Assembly: GCA_963930655.1 (NCBI GenBank)
Contig: OZ005608.1
Location: forward strand, 9,672,001 to 9,736,000
Direction: 5' to 3'
DNA length: 64,000 bases
Source: Myrica gale
Taxonomy: Eukaryota > Streptophyta > Magnoliopsida > Fagales > Myricaceae
Numbering within the stretch: the stretch's first letter is position 1; each line of letters opens with the position of its first letter. The position numbers and the translations under genes were made by a program. Below the pieces are notes generated by a model, which was not told where the DNA came from, did not search any database, and was given only the letters and a program-made list of their open reading frames with translations. Shown piece by piece: positions 45,430 to 62,444 of the stretch.

Positions 45430-48400
45430 AAACTTTATTCTTGGTAACTCCAAGCAACATCCGCAACTTGCTAAAAGTATCATATTTGAGAGGCTTCGTA
45501 AAAATATCCGCAACTTGATCATGGGTCTTCACAAATTTGACTTCCACTTCATTCTTGACAATGCATTCTCGAAGAAAATGAAATCTTGTATCTATATGCT
45601 TGCTTCTATCATGAAAGACCGGGTTTTTCGCCAATGCAATTGCCGACTTGTTGTCGACAAAAATCTCCGTTGCTTCCTTTTCTGCCATGTGTAGTTCCTT
45701 TAATAACCTTCTCAACCAAATTGCATGACAAACACAAGATGTCGCGGCAACATATTCAGCTTCACATGTGGAGAGTGTCACAATTGGTTGCTTCTTGGAA
45801 CTCCAAGTAAATGCCGTACCTCCCAAATAAAATACAAACCCGGTAGTGCTCTTTCGATCATCCAAGTCTCCGGCCCAATCACTATCACTATACCCCACAA
45901 GCTTAAATTCATGAGAAAATGAATAAAGAAGGCCGAAATCAATTGTACCTTTGACATAACGAAGAATCCTCTTAGCAGCTTTGAAATGCATTGTGCTTGG
46001 TGACTCCATATATCGGCTAACAAGCCCAACTCCAAAAAGTATGTCCGGTCTTGTACAAGTCAAGTATCTTAAACTTCCAACAAGACTCTTGAACATTGTG
46101 GGGTCTACCTTCTCTCCTTCTTCATACTTGGACAATTTTACTCCACATTCAACCGGAGTACTCACGGATTGACAATCTTCCATCTTGAACTTCTTGAGAA
46201 CTTCTCTTGCAAAACCTTCTTGAGAGATAAAAATTTCATCCTCCATTTGCTTGATCTCAATGCCAAGATAATAAGACATGAGACCGATATCGGTCATTTC
46301 AAACTCTCTAGTCATGGCCTTCTTAAATTCTTCAAACATGCTTGAATTATTACCAGTGAAAATTAAATCATCAACATATATGCATACAAGCAAAATATCT
46401 CCATTTTCACACACCTTAGCATAGAGAGCATATGCATGTGGGCACTTGGCGAATCCATGCTCCTGAAAATATTTGTCAATCCAACTATTCCATGCCCTCG
46501 GCGCTTGTTTCAAGCCATATAAGGCTTTCTTTAACTTCAACACTTTATCTTCATGCCCTTTGATCACATAACCCATAGGTTGCTCAACATAGACCTCTTC
46601 CTCGAGAATTCCATTCAAAAAAGCTGATTTGACGTCCATTTGATAAATTTTCCATTTGTTTTGTGCGGCAAGGGAAACAATCATTCGAATTGTCTCCAAT
46701 CGAGCAACAGGAGCAAACACTTCTCCATAATCAATCCCAGGACGTTGGCTATAACTCTTTGCCACCAATCTTGCCTTGAACCTTTCTACTTCTCCCTTGG
46801 CATTCTTCTTCACTTTGAAAACCCACTTTACACCAATGGGCTTTTGTCCCTCCGGTAAAGTTGCCAACTCCCAAGTATCATTCTTCTTTATGGATTTGAT
46901 CTCCTCGTCCATGGCAATTTTCCATCTTTTGTCTTGCACCGCTTCTTCAAAACCTATTGGTTCACAATCGGCAAAGTGACAAAAAAGAGTTAGATCATCA
47001 CTTAAATTTTTCGTTACCTCATAAAGGTCTTGAAGACTTCTCATTCGGGATGGCCTTTCACTTGAACTTCCTTCATGAGAAGATGATGAAGGAGTACTAG
47101 GAATTGTTGGTGATCGAGGTGTTGTGAGCTCTTGTTCATCATTTCCTAGATCTTCATCTTCAAGGATTGGAAAGAAATCATATTTTTCCTTTTCTTGATC
47201 ACTCCAATCCCACGAACATTCTTCATCGAATTCCACATCTCTACTAATGATCGTTTTCCCGGCACTCGGATTATAAAGCTTGTAGCCTTTGGATCTTTGA
47301 TCATAGCCGATGAAGATGTGCTTCTTACTTTTATCATCAAGCTTGAATCTCTCTTGATCAGGCACATGAACATAGCCAATGCTCCCAAAAACTCTCAAAT
47401 GGGAAATGCTTGGCTTTCTTTCGCTCCATGCTTCTTGAGGAGTTGAGTTCAACAAGCTTCTTGTAGGACACCGGTTTGATAGATAAACAGCACAATCAAC
47501 TGCTTCTGCCCAAAACTCTTTAGGCATCATCTTTGTCTTCAACATGCTTCGCGCCATATTGAGAATTGTTCTGTTCTTCCTTTCAACCACCCCGTTTTGT
47601 TGAGGTGATCTAGGAACCGTTAAAAATAAACGAATCCCATGTGCTTCACAAAACTCATTAAATTCATTAGATGTAAACTCACCCCCTCTATCCGATCTCA
47701 AAGCCTTTATTTCATAACCGCTTTGTTTTTCAACAAGTGCTTTAAATCTTTTAAAAGCACCAAACACTTCAGATTTTTCTTTTAGAAAATATACCCAAGT
47801 TTTTCTACTAAAATCATCAATAAAGAGAAGAAAGTACCGATTTTTACCAAACGAAGAAGGCTTGATCGGTCCACAAACATCGGCATGAACAAGTTGAAGC
47901 GGCGAACTTGCTCTTGTAGTTGTTTCTTTTGGAAAGCTATTTCGAAATTGTTTGCCAACAAGACACCCTTCACAAAGTTGATCTGATTGATCAATAGGTG
48001 GCAAGCCTTTCACCATCTCATTTTGAGCCAACAACTTCAATCCTCCAAAATTTACATGTCCAAGCCTCAAATGCCAAAGCCAAGAAGGATCTTTCACACA
48101 AGCTTTCAGACACTTGGCTACATCAGTTTGAATATCAAGCAAAAACATCCTATTTCTTGTCATGGGCACTTTCGCAATCAAATTCTTCTTCCCATCTCTT
48201 AGAAAAAGACTACGATTTTTCATTTCAATCTCATAGTCTTTTTCCAAGAGTTGCCCCAAACTCAAAATGTTGCTTTTCATACTTGGAACATAATAAACAT
48301 TAGACATAAATTGATGGCTCCCATTTTTCAAACGGATTAGAATCGTACCTTTCCCTTTGATGGGAATTTTCGACAAATCTCCGAAAGTGACATTCCCGCT

Positions 48401-49519
48401 TATTGATTCATCAAGTTCCACGAACTTGCTTTTATCTCCGCATATATGATTGCTTGCTGCATTATCCAGATACCACCAATTTTTCTTGCCAGTATCTTCT
48501 CCTTTGTAGGCTAGCAACAACGTAGGCTCCGCTTCCTCGTTCTCAACTTGATTAGCCTTCTCTTCAACATTGCTAGGAGAATTCCAACACTCCGAAGAAT
48601 AATGACTATACTTTTGACAATTGAAACATCGAATTTTGGACTTGTCATATTGCCTTCCATTCTGCCTTGAGTAATTTCCTCTTCCACGGCCTTTTGAGGA
48701 TTGACCTCTTTCTTCATAGTTGGCATTTTGATTATTTTGTCCACCTTGGCCTCTTCCTCTTCCTCTTCTTCCTCTACCTTGGCCACGTCCGCGTCCTCTT
48801 CCCCGTTGACTTTTATCACGCTCTTCGTCTTTCACAGAGAGCTTTGTGGCTAGAACCTGCTCAACAGGTTCTTCCTTCTTCTTAAGTCTTTCTTCATGGG
48901 CTTGGAGAGAACCCATGAGTTGATCAACCGCCATCGTCTCCAAATCTTTCGATTCTTCAATAGCCACCACAATATAATCGAACTTCAAATGCAACGAGCG
49001 AAGAATCTTCTCAATCACCCGGACGTCCTCCATATTTTCTCCATACCTCCTCATTTGATTCACAATGGCCAACACCCTCGAAAAATAATCTGCAATCGCC
49101 TCAGATTCTTGCATACGCAGGACCTCGAACTCTCCTCGTAGGGTCTGAAGGCGCACCTTCTTCACTTTATCAACTCCTTGATAGGAGTTCTGAAGGATCT
49201 CCCAGGCTTGCTTGGAAGTAGTGGCATTAGCCACTTTCTCGAACATGGCTTCATCCAAACATTGATGGATGAGTGTGAGAGCTTGCTGGTCCTTCTTCCG
49301 CGTCTTCTGCAGATTATCCCTTTGATTGGGACTCAACGAAGCTTCATCTCTCGGCTCGTCATAGCCTTTCTTTACAATTTCCCATGCATCTTGGGATCCA
49401 AGCAAAGCCTTCATACGAATGCACCAATTTTCATAGTTCTCCTTCGTCAAATGTGGAAATTGAAATGGAAACGTTGAGTTGGCCATCTTCCAGATCAAGA
49501 AACCTTGCTTTGATACCAC
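45428..49519 (-). CDS. Ty1/copia gag-pol polyprotein
   Basis: One open frame of 1363 codons; Met12 (codon 49486-49484) is the likelier start because the first ATG overlaps the primer-binding site. Order: gag (about 20-215), an RG-rich basic stretch (238-285), a CCHC zinc knuckle (298-311), protease (about 350), integrase with the HHCC finger (His483, His488, Cys516, Cys519) and catalytic Asp547, Asp610 and Glu646, reverse transcriptase with YVDD (1048-1051), and RNase H to the end. The integrase-RT-RNase H order is that of copia, not gypsy. The protease site reads LDNAASNH where related elements have LD(T/N)GASNH, so the catalytic Gly is Ala. The knuckle also has Ser in place of the usual Gly. 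Otherwise it looks intact. Confidence 0.96.
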   Translation of the reverse strand: MVSKQGFLIWKMANSTFPFQFPHLTKENYENWCIRMKALLGSQDAWEIVKKGYDEPRDEASLSPNQRDNLQKTRKKDQQALTLIHQCLDEAMFEKVANATTSKQAWEILQNSYQGVDKVKKVRLQTLRGEFEVLRMQESEAIADYFSRVLAIVNQMRRYGENMEDVRVIEKILRSLHLKFDYIVVAIEESKDLETMAVDQLMGSLQAHEERLKKKEEPVEQVLATKLSVKDEERDKSQRGRGRGRGQGRGRRGRGRGQGGQNNQNANYEERGQSSKGRGRGNYSRQNGRQYDKSKIRCFNCQKYSHYSSECWNSPSNVEEKANQVENEEAEPTLLLAYKGEDTGKKNWWYLDNAASNHICGDKSKFVELDESISGNVTFGDLSKIPIKGKGTILIRLKNGSHQFMSNVYYVPSMKSNILSLGQLLEKDYEIEMKNRSLFLRDGKKNLIAKVPMTRNRMFLLDIQTDVAKCLKACVKDPSWLWHLRLGHVNFGGLKLLAQNEMVKGLPPIDQSDQLCEGCLVGKQFRNSFPKETTTRASSPLQLVHADVCGPIKPSSFGKNRYFLLFIDDFSRKTWVYFLKEKSEVFGAFKRFKALVEKQSGYEIKALRSDRGGEFTSNEFNEFCEAHGIRLFLTVPRSPQQNGVVERKNRTILNMARSMLKTKMMPKEFWAEAVDCAVYLSNRCPTRSLLNSTPQEAWSERKPSISHLRVFGSIGYVHVPDQERFKLDDKSKKHIFIGYDQRSKGYKLYNPSAGKTIISRDVEFDEECSWDWSDQEKEKYDFFPILEDEDLGNDEQELTTPRSPTIPSTPSSSSHEGSSSERPSRMRSLQDLYEVTKNLSDDLTLFCHFADCEPIGFEEAVQDKRWKIAMDEEIKSIKKNDTWELATLPEGQKPIGVKWVFKVKKNAKGEVERFKARLVAKSYSQRPGIDYGEVFAPVARLETIRMIVSLAAQNKWKIYQMDVKSAFLNGILEEEVYVEQPMGYVIKGHEDKVLKLKKALYGLKQAPRAWNSWIDKYFQEHGFAKCPHAYALYAKVCENGDILLVCIYVDDLIFTGNNSSMFEEFKKAMTREFEMTDIGLMSYYLGIEIKQMEDEIFISQEGFAREVLKKFKMEDCQSVSTPVECGVKLSKYEEGEKVDPTMFKSLVGSLRYLTCTRPDILFGVGLVSRYMESPSTMHFKAAKRILRYVKGTIDFGLLYSFSHEFKLVGYSDSDWAGDLDDRKSTTGFVFYLGGTAFTWSSKKQPIVTLSTCEAEYVAATSCVCHAIWLRRLLKELHMAEKEATEIFVDNKSAIALAKNPVFHDRSKHIDTRFHFLRECIVKNEVEVKFVKTHDQVADIFTKPLKYDTFSKLRMLLGVTKNKV
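49503..49518 (-). promoter_or_regulatory. tRNA-Met primer-binding site
   Basis: On the minus strand TGGTATCAAAGC lies three bases inside the 5' LTR. It differs at one base from the usual plant copia site TGGTATCAGAGC, which is complementary to the 3' end of initiator tRNA-Met. Confidence 0.85.
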
Positions 49520-49521
49520 TT

Positions 49522-49807
49522 TGTTGGAGAAAAGAGAAGAAATTCTATTCTAGAGGGAAGAGTGAAGAGATATTATTTCTGAAATTTTCTTTCAATGTAT
49601 TGCTTCTCAATGGCTTTCTTTGTGTCAATGCATACATGGGTATTTATAGGCTTATGATTACACCTAGCACTAACTCTAAATACATGAATACCCCAAGTAC
49701 ATGAATACCCAAATACATGTATTACTACTTTCAAGATGAACCTACACTAGTTCATGAATCTCCCAAAAGACACAACACTTCATTGAATTAAAGTTTATTA
49801 TTCAACA
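49522..49807 (-). repeat. 5' LTR of the copia element
   Basis: 286 bp. Besides driving the element, its first bases are read by the interrupted receptor kinase: after Pro-Asn the LTR supplies Leu-Leu-Asn-Asn-Lys-Leu and a stop. Its polyadenylation signal would also be used by kinase transcripts. Confidence 0.95.
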
Positions 49808-51662
49808 GATTCGGCATTGGACCCTCAAAATGATCAAGAATGTGCATTGCTCGTCTTATTGATGGTCTAAGACTTCGATCAGGGTGCGCACACCACAATC
49901 CAACAATCATCAGGCACTCTGCCTGCTTCTCATCGAAATCCGGATGCAATTTCTCATCAATGGCACAACGAAGCATTCCGCTGTCATAGAGTTCCCATAT
50001 CCTCTCTACCAACCCCATCTCAGAAGTATTCTCCGGAGGATCGGTGGCCTTTCTTCCTGTAGCAATTTCTAAGGCAACCACCCCATAGCTATATACGTCT
50101 GACTCTTTGCTAGCCCTACCTGTGGCTACATATTCTGGGGCCATATAACCGAATGTTCCAGCCACCCCTGTTGTCTGGGGACCTAGCTCATGGTCAACGA
50201 GCCGAGCTAATCCAAAGTCTCCAAGCTTCACATTGAAACTAGAATCAAGCATAATATTGCTCGCTTTAATATCCCGATGCACAACACACTGATCCCATTC
50301 GTCGTGGAGATAAAGCAATGCAGAGGCTAACCCAGTAGCTACCTTGTATCTCACTGCCCAAGGAAGAGGACTCCTCTTGCCAAAGAGGTGGAAGTCAAGG
50401 CTACTATTTGGCATAAACTCATAGACAATTAAGAACTCACTTCTGTCGTGGCACCATCCTATGAGTTTAACCAGATTCCTGTGCCTCAGCCGGCTAAAGA
50501 TCTTCACCTCCGTTATGTACTCTTTTCTTCCCTGTCTAGAACCTTTTGAAATTTTCTTTACAGCAACTACAATATCTAAATCACTTAGGTACCCTCTGTA
50601 GACAGTACCAAAGCCTCCCTGACCCAATTTCCTGTCATTTGAAAAATTGTTGGTGGCTGTGGCAAGATCTTCATAAGAAAACCTTCTCGGACCTGCTCCT
50701 CTTATAAGGTCATCATTTGTTGATGTTGTGTTTACAGTCTCTGCTGTCGTTATAGTTTTCTTTCTCCTCCATGTCCACGATATTATAAATGTTATAACTG
50801 TCCCAGCCATTATTAGGAAGACAACTGCTCCGGCTATCAGAACACCTCCAGGAACTGTAACACCAACTGGAAATACCTTCTTTTCTGCATTCTTTCCGTA
50901 TGGGTCCTTCATTTCGAAACTCGAATTGAACTCCCACGATCTAAGGGAATGTCGCTCTGCACGCCCACCTGTAGCAGCTGAAAACCCAACTGTAGCCCAT
51001 TGAGGAAGGACCTTACGGAGATCAACTTCGTAGAAAAGACTGGTATTCTCGTGAGTGTTGGAGGTTTTTTGGTACTGCCAAGAGACACTCAAGTTCTTAG
51101 TAGAAGCATTGTAGGTGATCCATACATCAGCAATATCTCCACTGTGTAAGCTAGCATTCCAAGGAGTGAAGGTGGCAGAAGCAAGTGAGTTGCTGTTAAT
51201 CCCCACATGCTCAACCGAAGGATCCCACTCAGGGTTCACGAATGAGTCGAACTCGACTAGAACAATTTGGTCGCCATGTGAATCAACTGTTGTGGTCATG
51301 AATAGGCCTAGATTTCCACCAGCTGAATTTGGTGGGATATTTTCAAACCCGGCTGGAGCGATGAAGAAAACTAGGCCGTCGCCATAATGGCTACTGCCTT
51401 GGGTGTCGATGCTGAAAGAGAAATATGTACTGAAATCAGTGAACTCTCCCGCATCCTTTTTCCAAAGCGGCACTTTCTCAGCATAGATGGCCCAACCAAC
51501 TCGGTTTCGATTCTTAGGCATGTTCATTTCGATGGCTCCGTATGAAGGAACTGCATCGCCCATACATACAATATCAGTGGCATTGGGGTCAAAGCTAGCT
51601 TTTTGGAAATAGACTGAAAAAGCAGTGGGAAGAAACAGGAACAAGAAGCAAAGAGGTAACAT
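49788..51662 (-). CDS. L-type lectin receptor kinase, 3' end replaced by an LTR
   Basis: Host sequence runs from 51662 to 49808, and the last codons and stop come from the copia 5' LTR, giving 624 aa instead of an ancestral 651. Signal peptide, lectin domain, transmembrane helix followed by RRKK, and the complete kinase domain (GQGGFG, VAVKK, HRDIKASN, DFG, APE) are all present. Only the short tail beyond the kinase (33 residues in copy 1 style) is lost, so a working receptor is plausible. It is very similar to the copy at 15322-17298; the lectin linker differs near residue 50, where copy 1 has ISGSPTNGF and this copy NMPKNRN. The transcript would end in the LTR. Whether it is expressed cannot be told from sequence. 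Confidence 0.9.
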   Translation of the reverse strand: MLPLCFLFLFLPTAFSVYFQKASFDPNATDIVCMGDAVPSYGAIEMNMPKNRNRVGWAIYAEKVPLWKKDAGEFTDFSTYFSFSIDTQGSSHYGDGLVFFIAPAGFENIPPNSAGGNLGLFMTTTVDSHGDQIVLVEFDSFVNPEWDPSVEHVGINSNSLASATFTPWNASLHSGDIADVWITYNASTKNLSVSWQYQKTSNTHENTSLFYEVDLRKVLPQWATVGFSAATGGRAERHSLRSWEFNSSFEMKDPYGKNAEKKVFPVGVTVPGGVLIAGAVVFLIMAGTVITFIISWTWRRKKTITTAETVNTTSTNDDLIRGAGPRRFSYEDLATATNNFSNDRKLGQGGFGTVYRGYLSDLDIVVAVKKISKGSRQGRKEYITEVKIFSRLRHRNLVKLIGWCHDRSEFLIVYEFMPNSSLDFHLFGKRSPLPWAVRYKVATGLASALLYLHDEWDQCVVHRDIKASNIMLDSSFNVKLGDFGLARLVDHELGPQTTGVAGTFGYMAPEYVATGRASKESDVYSYGVVALEIATGRKATDPPENTSEMGLVERIWELYDSGMLRCAIDEKLHPDFDEKQAECLMIVGLWCAHPDRSLRPSIRRAMHILDHFEGPMPNLLNNKL

Positions 51663-52347
51663 GGTTTTTGTCCTAGAAAGTGCTGGCCACCAAGGTTTTG
51701 GAAGGTGGAGAGAAATAGAGAGTGCGGACAGGTTAAGGAGAACAACCGCGTGGAGTTTTCTCCTGATATTTCAATTTATATCTTGCTGATGCCAAACTTC
51801 CAGCCACCAGCTCCAAAGGGCTTCCTCGAGTAGGGGGACAAGACTAGATCAAGAACTAGTGAAGAAAAAAGATCAATTGTCGACGTTGGAATTTAAACAT
51901 TAGATGTAGGGGTATCTTTCTCTTCCTCAAACTTGTCTGTTCCCCCGTAAAACGTTAAACCAATTTCTATATTGAGGGAGTTAATGTTTCATAGTCAAAT
52001 AAAGAAACAGATGGTTGTTCTTCTGCATTTGAATCATGAGTGACATTGATGCTCTCTTTCAATATGGGATATGTACTCTTTCGGCAGTTTTTTTAATCTT
52101 GGCTGAAGATTTATATAATATAGCTTGGACCAGTCAAAAGACCAGAAGTGGCCAACGTGCAAAGTCTTGACCTGCCGACCTTTTTCTGCGGTCCACATTC
52201 CTGACAATGCAGGGCCGGCTCATACGACAGGCGGTCGAGACCCTTTTTTTTTCCCTAAGCAAGTAATTAGTACTTCATTTCATTGAAAACAATGATTACC
52301 ACCAAATGTAACATTGCAAAGGAGTTAAGAGTCAAAACAACATAAAC

Positions 52348-53559
52348 TTAACCCGGTCCTTTTCTTCCGCGATCCAGGGAATGAGGGGACGGGGCTGTTC
52401 GTACTGTTCGGTAGAGGTAATTAAGCTAGGCTACCTATGATATTTGCTGCCAATATATTTCTTCTCTTACAAAGCAATTTTCAGATGCTCGAGATGTTAC
52501 AAATGATATTATAATCAATCTTTAAGGTTTTAATGGATATTATTTTAAATTTAAATATAGAAATATACTTCTTCTTGTGCTTTCTATTTTCTCAATACAT
52601 ATAGACTTTGATACTATACTATTTATGAACTTATTTTCTCCATATTATGTTTCCATTCAATACTGTATTTGTCTAATCTTTCATGGCATCAAAGTCAGTA
52701 ATCCTACTGCCATAAATTGGGTCTTGCAGTTCCTACCTTCACCTCTACTAATGAACCTTCCAGCAATATCTCCGAGTATTTTTCTTGGCGACGTGAAGAA
52801 ACAGCAGTCAGAAAGAGTCTCAAATCTATAACATTTAAGTCCAAATCCAAGAGAGTACAGATGATTTTTATCAAATGTGGTGCTATCATAATGGATATGT
52901 CGTTTTTATGTAAAATAAAATAAAATGTTTTAAAGAGAGAGCAAAGAAAGAGAATAAAGGATATGCAAAAGATATGGAGCAAAAAAACAAAATTAGGCTC
53001 ATGGTTGTCCATCATTTTCTGCACAATATTTGGTGCAGCTGTAAGGAATAGAAATAAGTAGATTCATATAGTATTAAAGCCAAAGTTTATACACATCTTG
53101 GGTACTATATGAGATGAAATTTTGGAAGAGTATGGAACCATAAGCTTCAAGGTGAGCCTCTTACAACTGCATAGAACTATTTTTAACTCCCACCTGATTC
53201 TATGGAACCATAAGATTCACAGTTGTGTTAAGCCAAGCGACAGAATGTCGGATCCACAGCTATGGCAGCAATCCCCCACCCAAAGCTTAACAGCACAGAA
53301 AGAAAACATCTCTGACAAAATGCATGAAAGAAAAATTAATGACCTGCTCAGATTGGCTGCGAGTTATTTGCAAGATGGAAGCGAGCTAAGAAACAAATTA
53401 CTTCTTATTGTTATGCTAATTCAAATGATGCGATATACGACATTAGCATGTACATGATTAGAAACTGGAAAAAAAGTAGGAAAACCTAGAGAAACCCATT
53501 TCAGGGAAGAGACCCTTAACTATCCCCAATTCTCAGGATTCACATAACCCCATTTAACA
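52348..53559. other. Intergenic DNA and likely MAP kinase 3' flank
   Basis: No gene is supported. The stretch just left of 53560 must hold the 3' UTR of the MAP kinase. Frames of 106-111 codons at 52704-53024 and 53122-53457 have no family features. Confidence 0.5.
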
Positions 53560-58551
<4,992 letters not shown>

Positions 58552-58950
58552 ATTCTTATTCCTTTTTTTCCTTCTTTCTTCTTCTTCTTGTTCTTGTCTT
58601 TTGATCCAGATGAAACTGAAAGTACAAGAACTCAGAGAAAATCTAACCGCATTTGCCCCAGCAAGACCTATTCAAAAGCCGGCAGTCCCTTCTCAGTTTT
58701 CGCTCCAAACCCTGGCTTACACGCATACAACAACAAACTCTCAGCCAAATTGCAAAATCCCTGGAAACTCAGATCCCAGATCCAACACCGTATCCTCGCA
58801 AATTCACGTAACAACGAGCCCCCGTCGATCACCAATCTATGATATCGAATTCGAAATACAAATTACAATCCTGGAATCCGGAAGCAAATGCCTCTGGGAG
58901 TAATTGAGAGCCGCAGAAAGGTTAAGTTAGAGAAACCGAGAAACATAAAT
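58552..58950 (-). promoter_or_regulatory. Likely MAP kinase 5' UTR and proximal promoter
   Basis: Upstream of the MAP kinase ATG the minus strand is rich in AAGAAG repeats, then becomes mixed. No TATA box stands out. Plus-strand open frames of about 100 codons at 58543-58903 are shadows with no domain. Confidence 0.4.
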
Positions 58951-61089
58951 CAAAAACTAAAAAGTCTAAAAGAGAGAGAAATGGTTAGGAAGGCGTGGCT
59001 CTTATAGATGGTAGGAGTATAAAGAATCGTAACGTTCTTCTTTATCCACTTTATCTTATAATAACTACTCCATACAATGGTCTGTATTTGTATTTTTTTT
59101 TCTCTCTGTACCGCGTAGGTCGTGGCCGTATTGTAATTCATGATATATCTGGACCGTTTAAAACATTTAAAAAAAAAAAAAAATTGTAGCTTAATTAGTA
59201 ATAATTTCACATTCGTTGGATAAGAAAAAACAATCATCCAAAAAGATATATAAAAAAATATATCAGATTCATTGATCAGAGTGCTGTTGACAAAATTAGG
59301 AGTTTCCAATGGACGCCAATGGATTTGCAATTTTAAAAAATTTATAAAAATTAGATTGTGATAAAATTTTCACTACCAATTGTCTCGTGATTAGCAATGT
59401 AAACACTTTCAATTGGTCACATTAGTGTAATTTCCAAAGATTCCAAGATCACTTCATTATTTTGACTTTTTTTGAAAAAAAAAAAAATATTAGATTGTTT
59501 GAAAAAGATATTATGTTCGTTTTCATCATTTTTTCAGGATTCTAAATATTTTCACAATTCTACCACCGAACATATTCATAATTCAAACACAAAAACCAAT
59601 ACATTTTACACAATCTCCAACAATTTTTTAATTTTTTATTCAACATAAATTTTCTCTCTATACTTTTTCACATAACTCCAATATTTTTTTATTAAACAAT
59701 TACATCAAATCATTTATCTCTCCACTTTACACAAACACCAATAAAACACTATTCAACATAAAAATTCACAACTTCTCTAAAATCCTACATTTTTTCTCAA
59801 AACGAACATCACCCTTTTTACAAACTTCAATAATTTTTTACACTTTCCAACAATTTTTAACAAACTTTTTACTAACTCCAACAACTTTTAACAAAATTTT
59901 CACCAATCTCAAAAGAATCTAAACTATCTAAAAAATAAACACAGAAAATATTTTCAAAACCAAACCAAACATAGCCAATGAGTTTTGAAAATAACGTCAT
60001 TGGTTATTTCAGCAGTCTATTAAAATGTCTCACTGTCCCCTCAAGACGAAAAAAAAATCTATAAGGCAACCCTTGGATGAATTTAAAGGTATTTCAAACG
60101 GAGAATTCACCCTTTAGTAATTCTAGAAATCGGGTACATTAATGTATTATCTAATATTTAGTAGAGATATAAAAGTTATGAGCTCTTAGTCACTCGAAAT
60201 ATGTATAGCATCATATTAATATTTTTGTTATTTAATTAATAAATTAAAGTAACTCAAAAAATTCATTGGTTTTTTTAATAAAAATCTATTTATTTTTAAA
60301 TTATTTCGTAAATTATTTTTTATATTTTAAATTTTTAAATTTTATCTTGAAAGGATATTTCGGTCATTTTGCTTATTCTTTTACATATGACTTAACAGCC
60401 AACTCAAACGAAAGACGACCATTACTCATGTTCAAAATATATATAGCATCATATTAATATTTTTGCAATTTAATTAATAAATCAAACTCAGTTGGCATAG
60501 CTCTTATATAAGATTAAAAAATGTTGCACATTATAACCAAATTTTTAATTGAAATCAACTCTTCAAAAGAAGGTCCCATTTGATCTGCGTTACTTTGCTT
60601 TTATATATGAATATATACGGGATCAAAATGTGATAGGTGTTAGAGAGAAAAGTATAATTTATAATATTATATTTTATATATAATCGTCAGAAAATTTTAT
60701 TATAACTTTCGAACATATAATATATATATAAGATCTATATATAATGTGAATCTTATTAGGTTTTTAAGACTATAAAATTTCTGGAATCAATATTCTTTAT
60801 GATTATATAATATATGATCCATGATGCAATTGGTAGTAGACTTAATAATTATATATTCAAAACCTCATCTACTAATTATTAAACTTCGAATAGGTTCTCT
60901 AATTAATCCAACTTTATACATGCATTAAGAAATTATATAATATATATTATTGAATTAGTATGAGAAATTTAAATAGTTTGTCTTCTCATGCATGCGTTTG
61001 GCACCTTTCCACCCGTGTCAACGAAACGCCGAATTACAAAAGAGAACAGCATATGCCTCCCGACACGTTCTTAATCAGAACGCGCATTC

Positions 61090-61125
<36 letters not shown>

Positions 61126-61946
61126 CGGGTATGAAATATCAAAATCGTATTCTTCAAATAATTCTTCATCAATAATATGATTGATATTGTCAATGGTATA
61201 TTACTAAATTAAATATGAGCTATCGATAGTGTATTGATGAACTAAATATGCACCATAAATGATATTCAAGAATAAAAATGCAAGTAAGGTATTCCATGTA
61301 CGATTAAGCAATAAAGTAATGTCAATTAAGACCTTAAAAGCTTGACTCATATTGATATTCAAAGTTCAAAGTACAATACAAGACTTGAAATAGATTTACA
61401 AACTTGAAATGAACTTACAAATTCCAAGACTTGAAAACTTAAAGCTGAAACTTGAAGACTTAATTGATATGGAAAGGAGATATGGCTTGATTGATATGAG
61501 AGGAAGATAGTGTAGGATATGTGTTTGATTGAACGAAGAAAGAGGTTTAGGAGAAAAGGCGAGAGTATTTGAGTGAAAGGGTTTGAGAGAATTTGAGAGA
61601 GTTGAGAGAGAGATTTCGAAAGAGAGTTGAAGGTGGGTTATTGCACTCTAGCGAGAATGAGAAATAAGAACGGTTTATATCGAAAAAGAGAGATGAGAAA
61701 AGACAGAAGATATCCTTCTATATGTTGAACAGTAAAGGGCAATTTTGGAAGAAATGAACAGTAATGACACAGTATTAGGGGTATTTTGGAAAGACATGAA
61801 CAATATTCTTGTCGGGAACAGTAAAAGCAACAGTGATATGTCGGAATGAACAGTAGTTTGTCGGCGACTGTCAGCAGCAACACAGTGATCACATCTTGAA
61901 TTGACGAAATTATCCTTGATATCTTTAAAAATGACAAAATTATCCT
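58951..61946. other. AT-rich intergenic DNA
   Basis: No gene is supported. Between about 59510 and 59973 the ends read TATGTTCGTTTTC and, inverted, TATGTTTGGTTTGGTTTT, a possible MITE without a clear duplication. An (AT)n microsatellite sits at 61091-61122. From 61700 to 61880 the word GAACAGTA recurs at least five times. Confidence 0.5.
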
Positions 61947-62345
61947 TCAAATGAACTGTCGGCTGATGACTTCTATTTCTTCAGACAATAATTCAATTTC
62001 ATATCCATCATAAGGGTTTTGAGCATCTTGATATTGTGGATTAAGTGGACTAAGCTCTGAACAGGTATTTGCAGCAGTATCTTCTTGATCATCTTCTTGA
62101 GACAATTGTGAAAGGACTTCAAGCAATTCGTTTTTGTAATCATCTTTATTTTTTGTAGCAGCAAGTTTTTCTTGAATTTGGCTTTTTTGAGAAAGGAATT
62201 GGGGGATGTTTTGCTTGAGATATGGCATTAACGATATTGTCTGTGATAAAAACGGACCACCATTTAACAAAAAATTTCTGGGAAAGGACTTTAGCATTGT
62301 TACCTTGGGTGAACACAAACTTCCAACAAAATATTCAAGGTACAA
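61947..62345 (-). CDS. Unidentified ORF, 132 codons
   Basis: The frame encodes a Gln/Asn/Glu-rich peptide (LKQNIPQFLSQKSQIQEKL, then EDTAANTCSELSPLNPQYQD and YEIELLSEEIEV). I recognise no domain. It starts near the broken edge of the hAT relic and runs into the GAACAGTA-repeat region. The acidic, low-complexity content fits a fragment of a retroelement gag-like protein, but this is only a guess. It may not be a gene. Confidence 0.3.
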   Translation of the reverse strand: MYLEYFVGSLCSPKVTMLKSFPRNFLLNGGPFLSQTISLMPYLKQNIPQFLSQKSQIQEKLAATKNKDDYKNELLEVLSQLSQEDDQEDTAANTCSELSPLNPQYQDAQNPYDGYEIELLSEEIEVISRQFI

Positions 62346-62444
62346 GGTTAAACTGAATGAAAAGGCGAAGGAGATTGAATATATTCTTATATGGAGGGTT
62401 TTTCATTGATGGGTATTTTTCAAGAGAAAGGGTATCATGTGGGT

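Larger units (their letters stand above)
45118..49807 (-). mobile_element. Complete Ty1/copia retrotransposon, young insertion
   Basis: The 4690-bp element has two LTRs (303 and 286 bp), both running TGTTG...CAACA, and a perfect 5-bp target duplication GATTC (45113-45117 and 49808-49812). A primer-binding site for initiator tRNA-Met and a polypurine tract are present, and one uninterrupted polyprotein frame fills the interior. The LTRs differ by 4 substitutions and one 17-bp indel (about 1.4 percent substitutions), which indicates recent insertion. It sits in the same orientation as the receptor kinase it interrupts. Confidence 0.97.
44577..52347. repeat. LecRK segmental duplication, copy 2
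   Basis: Counterpart of 14868-18710, in the same orientation. It contains the second receptor kinase plus flanks and is expanded by the 4690-bp copia element. The upstream flank lacks about 900 bases present in copy 1. Similarity resumes at about 51870 and ends near 52347. Confidence 0.9.
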
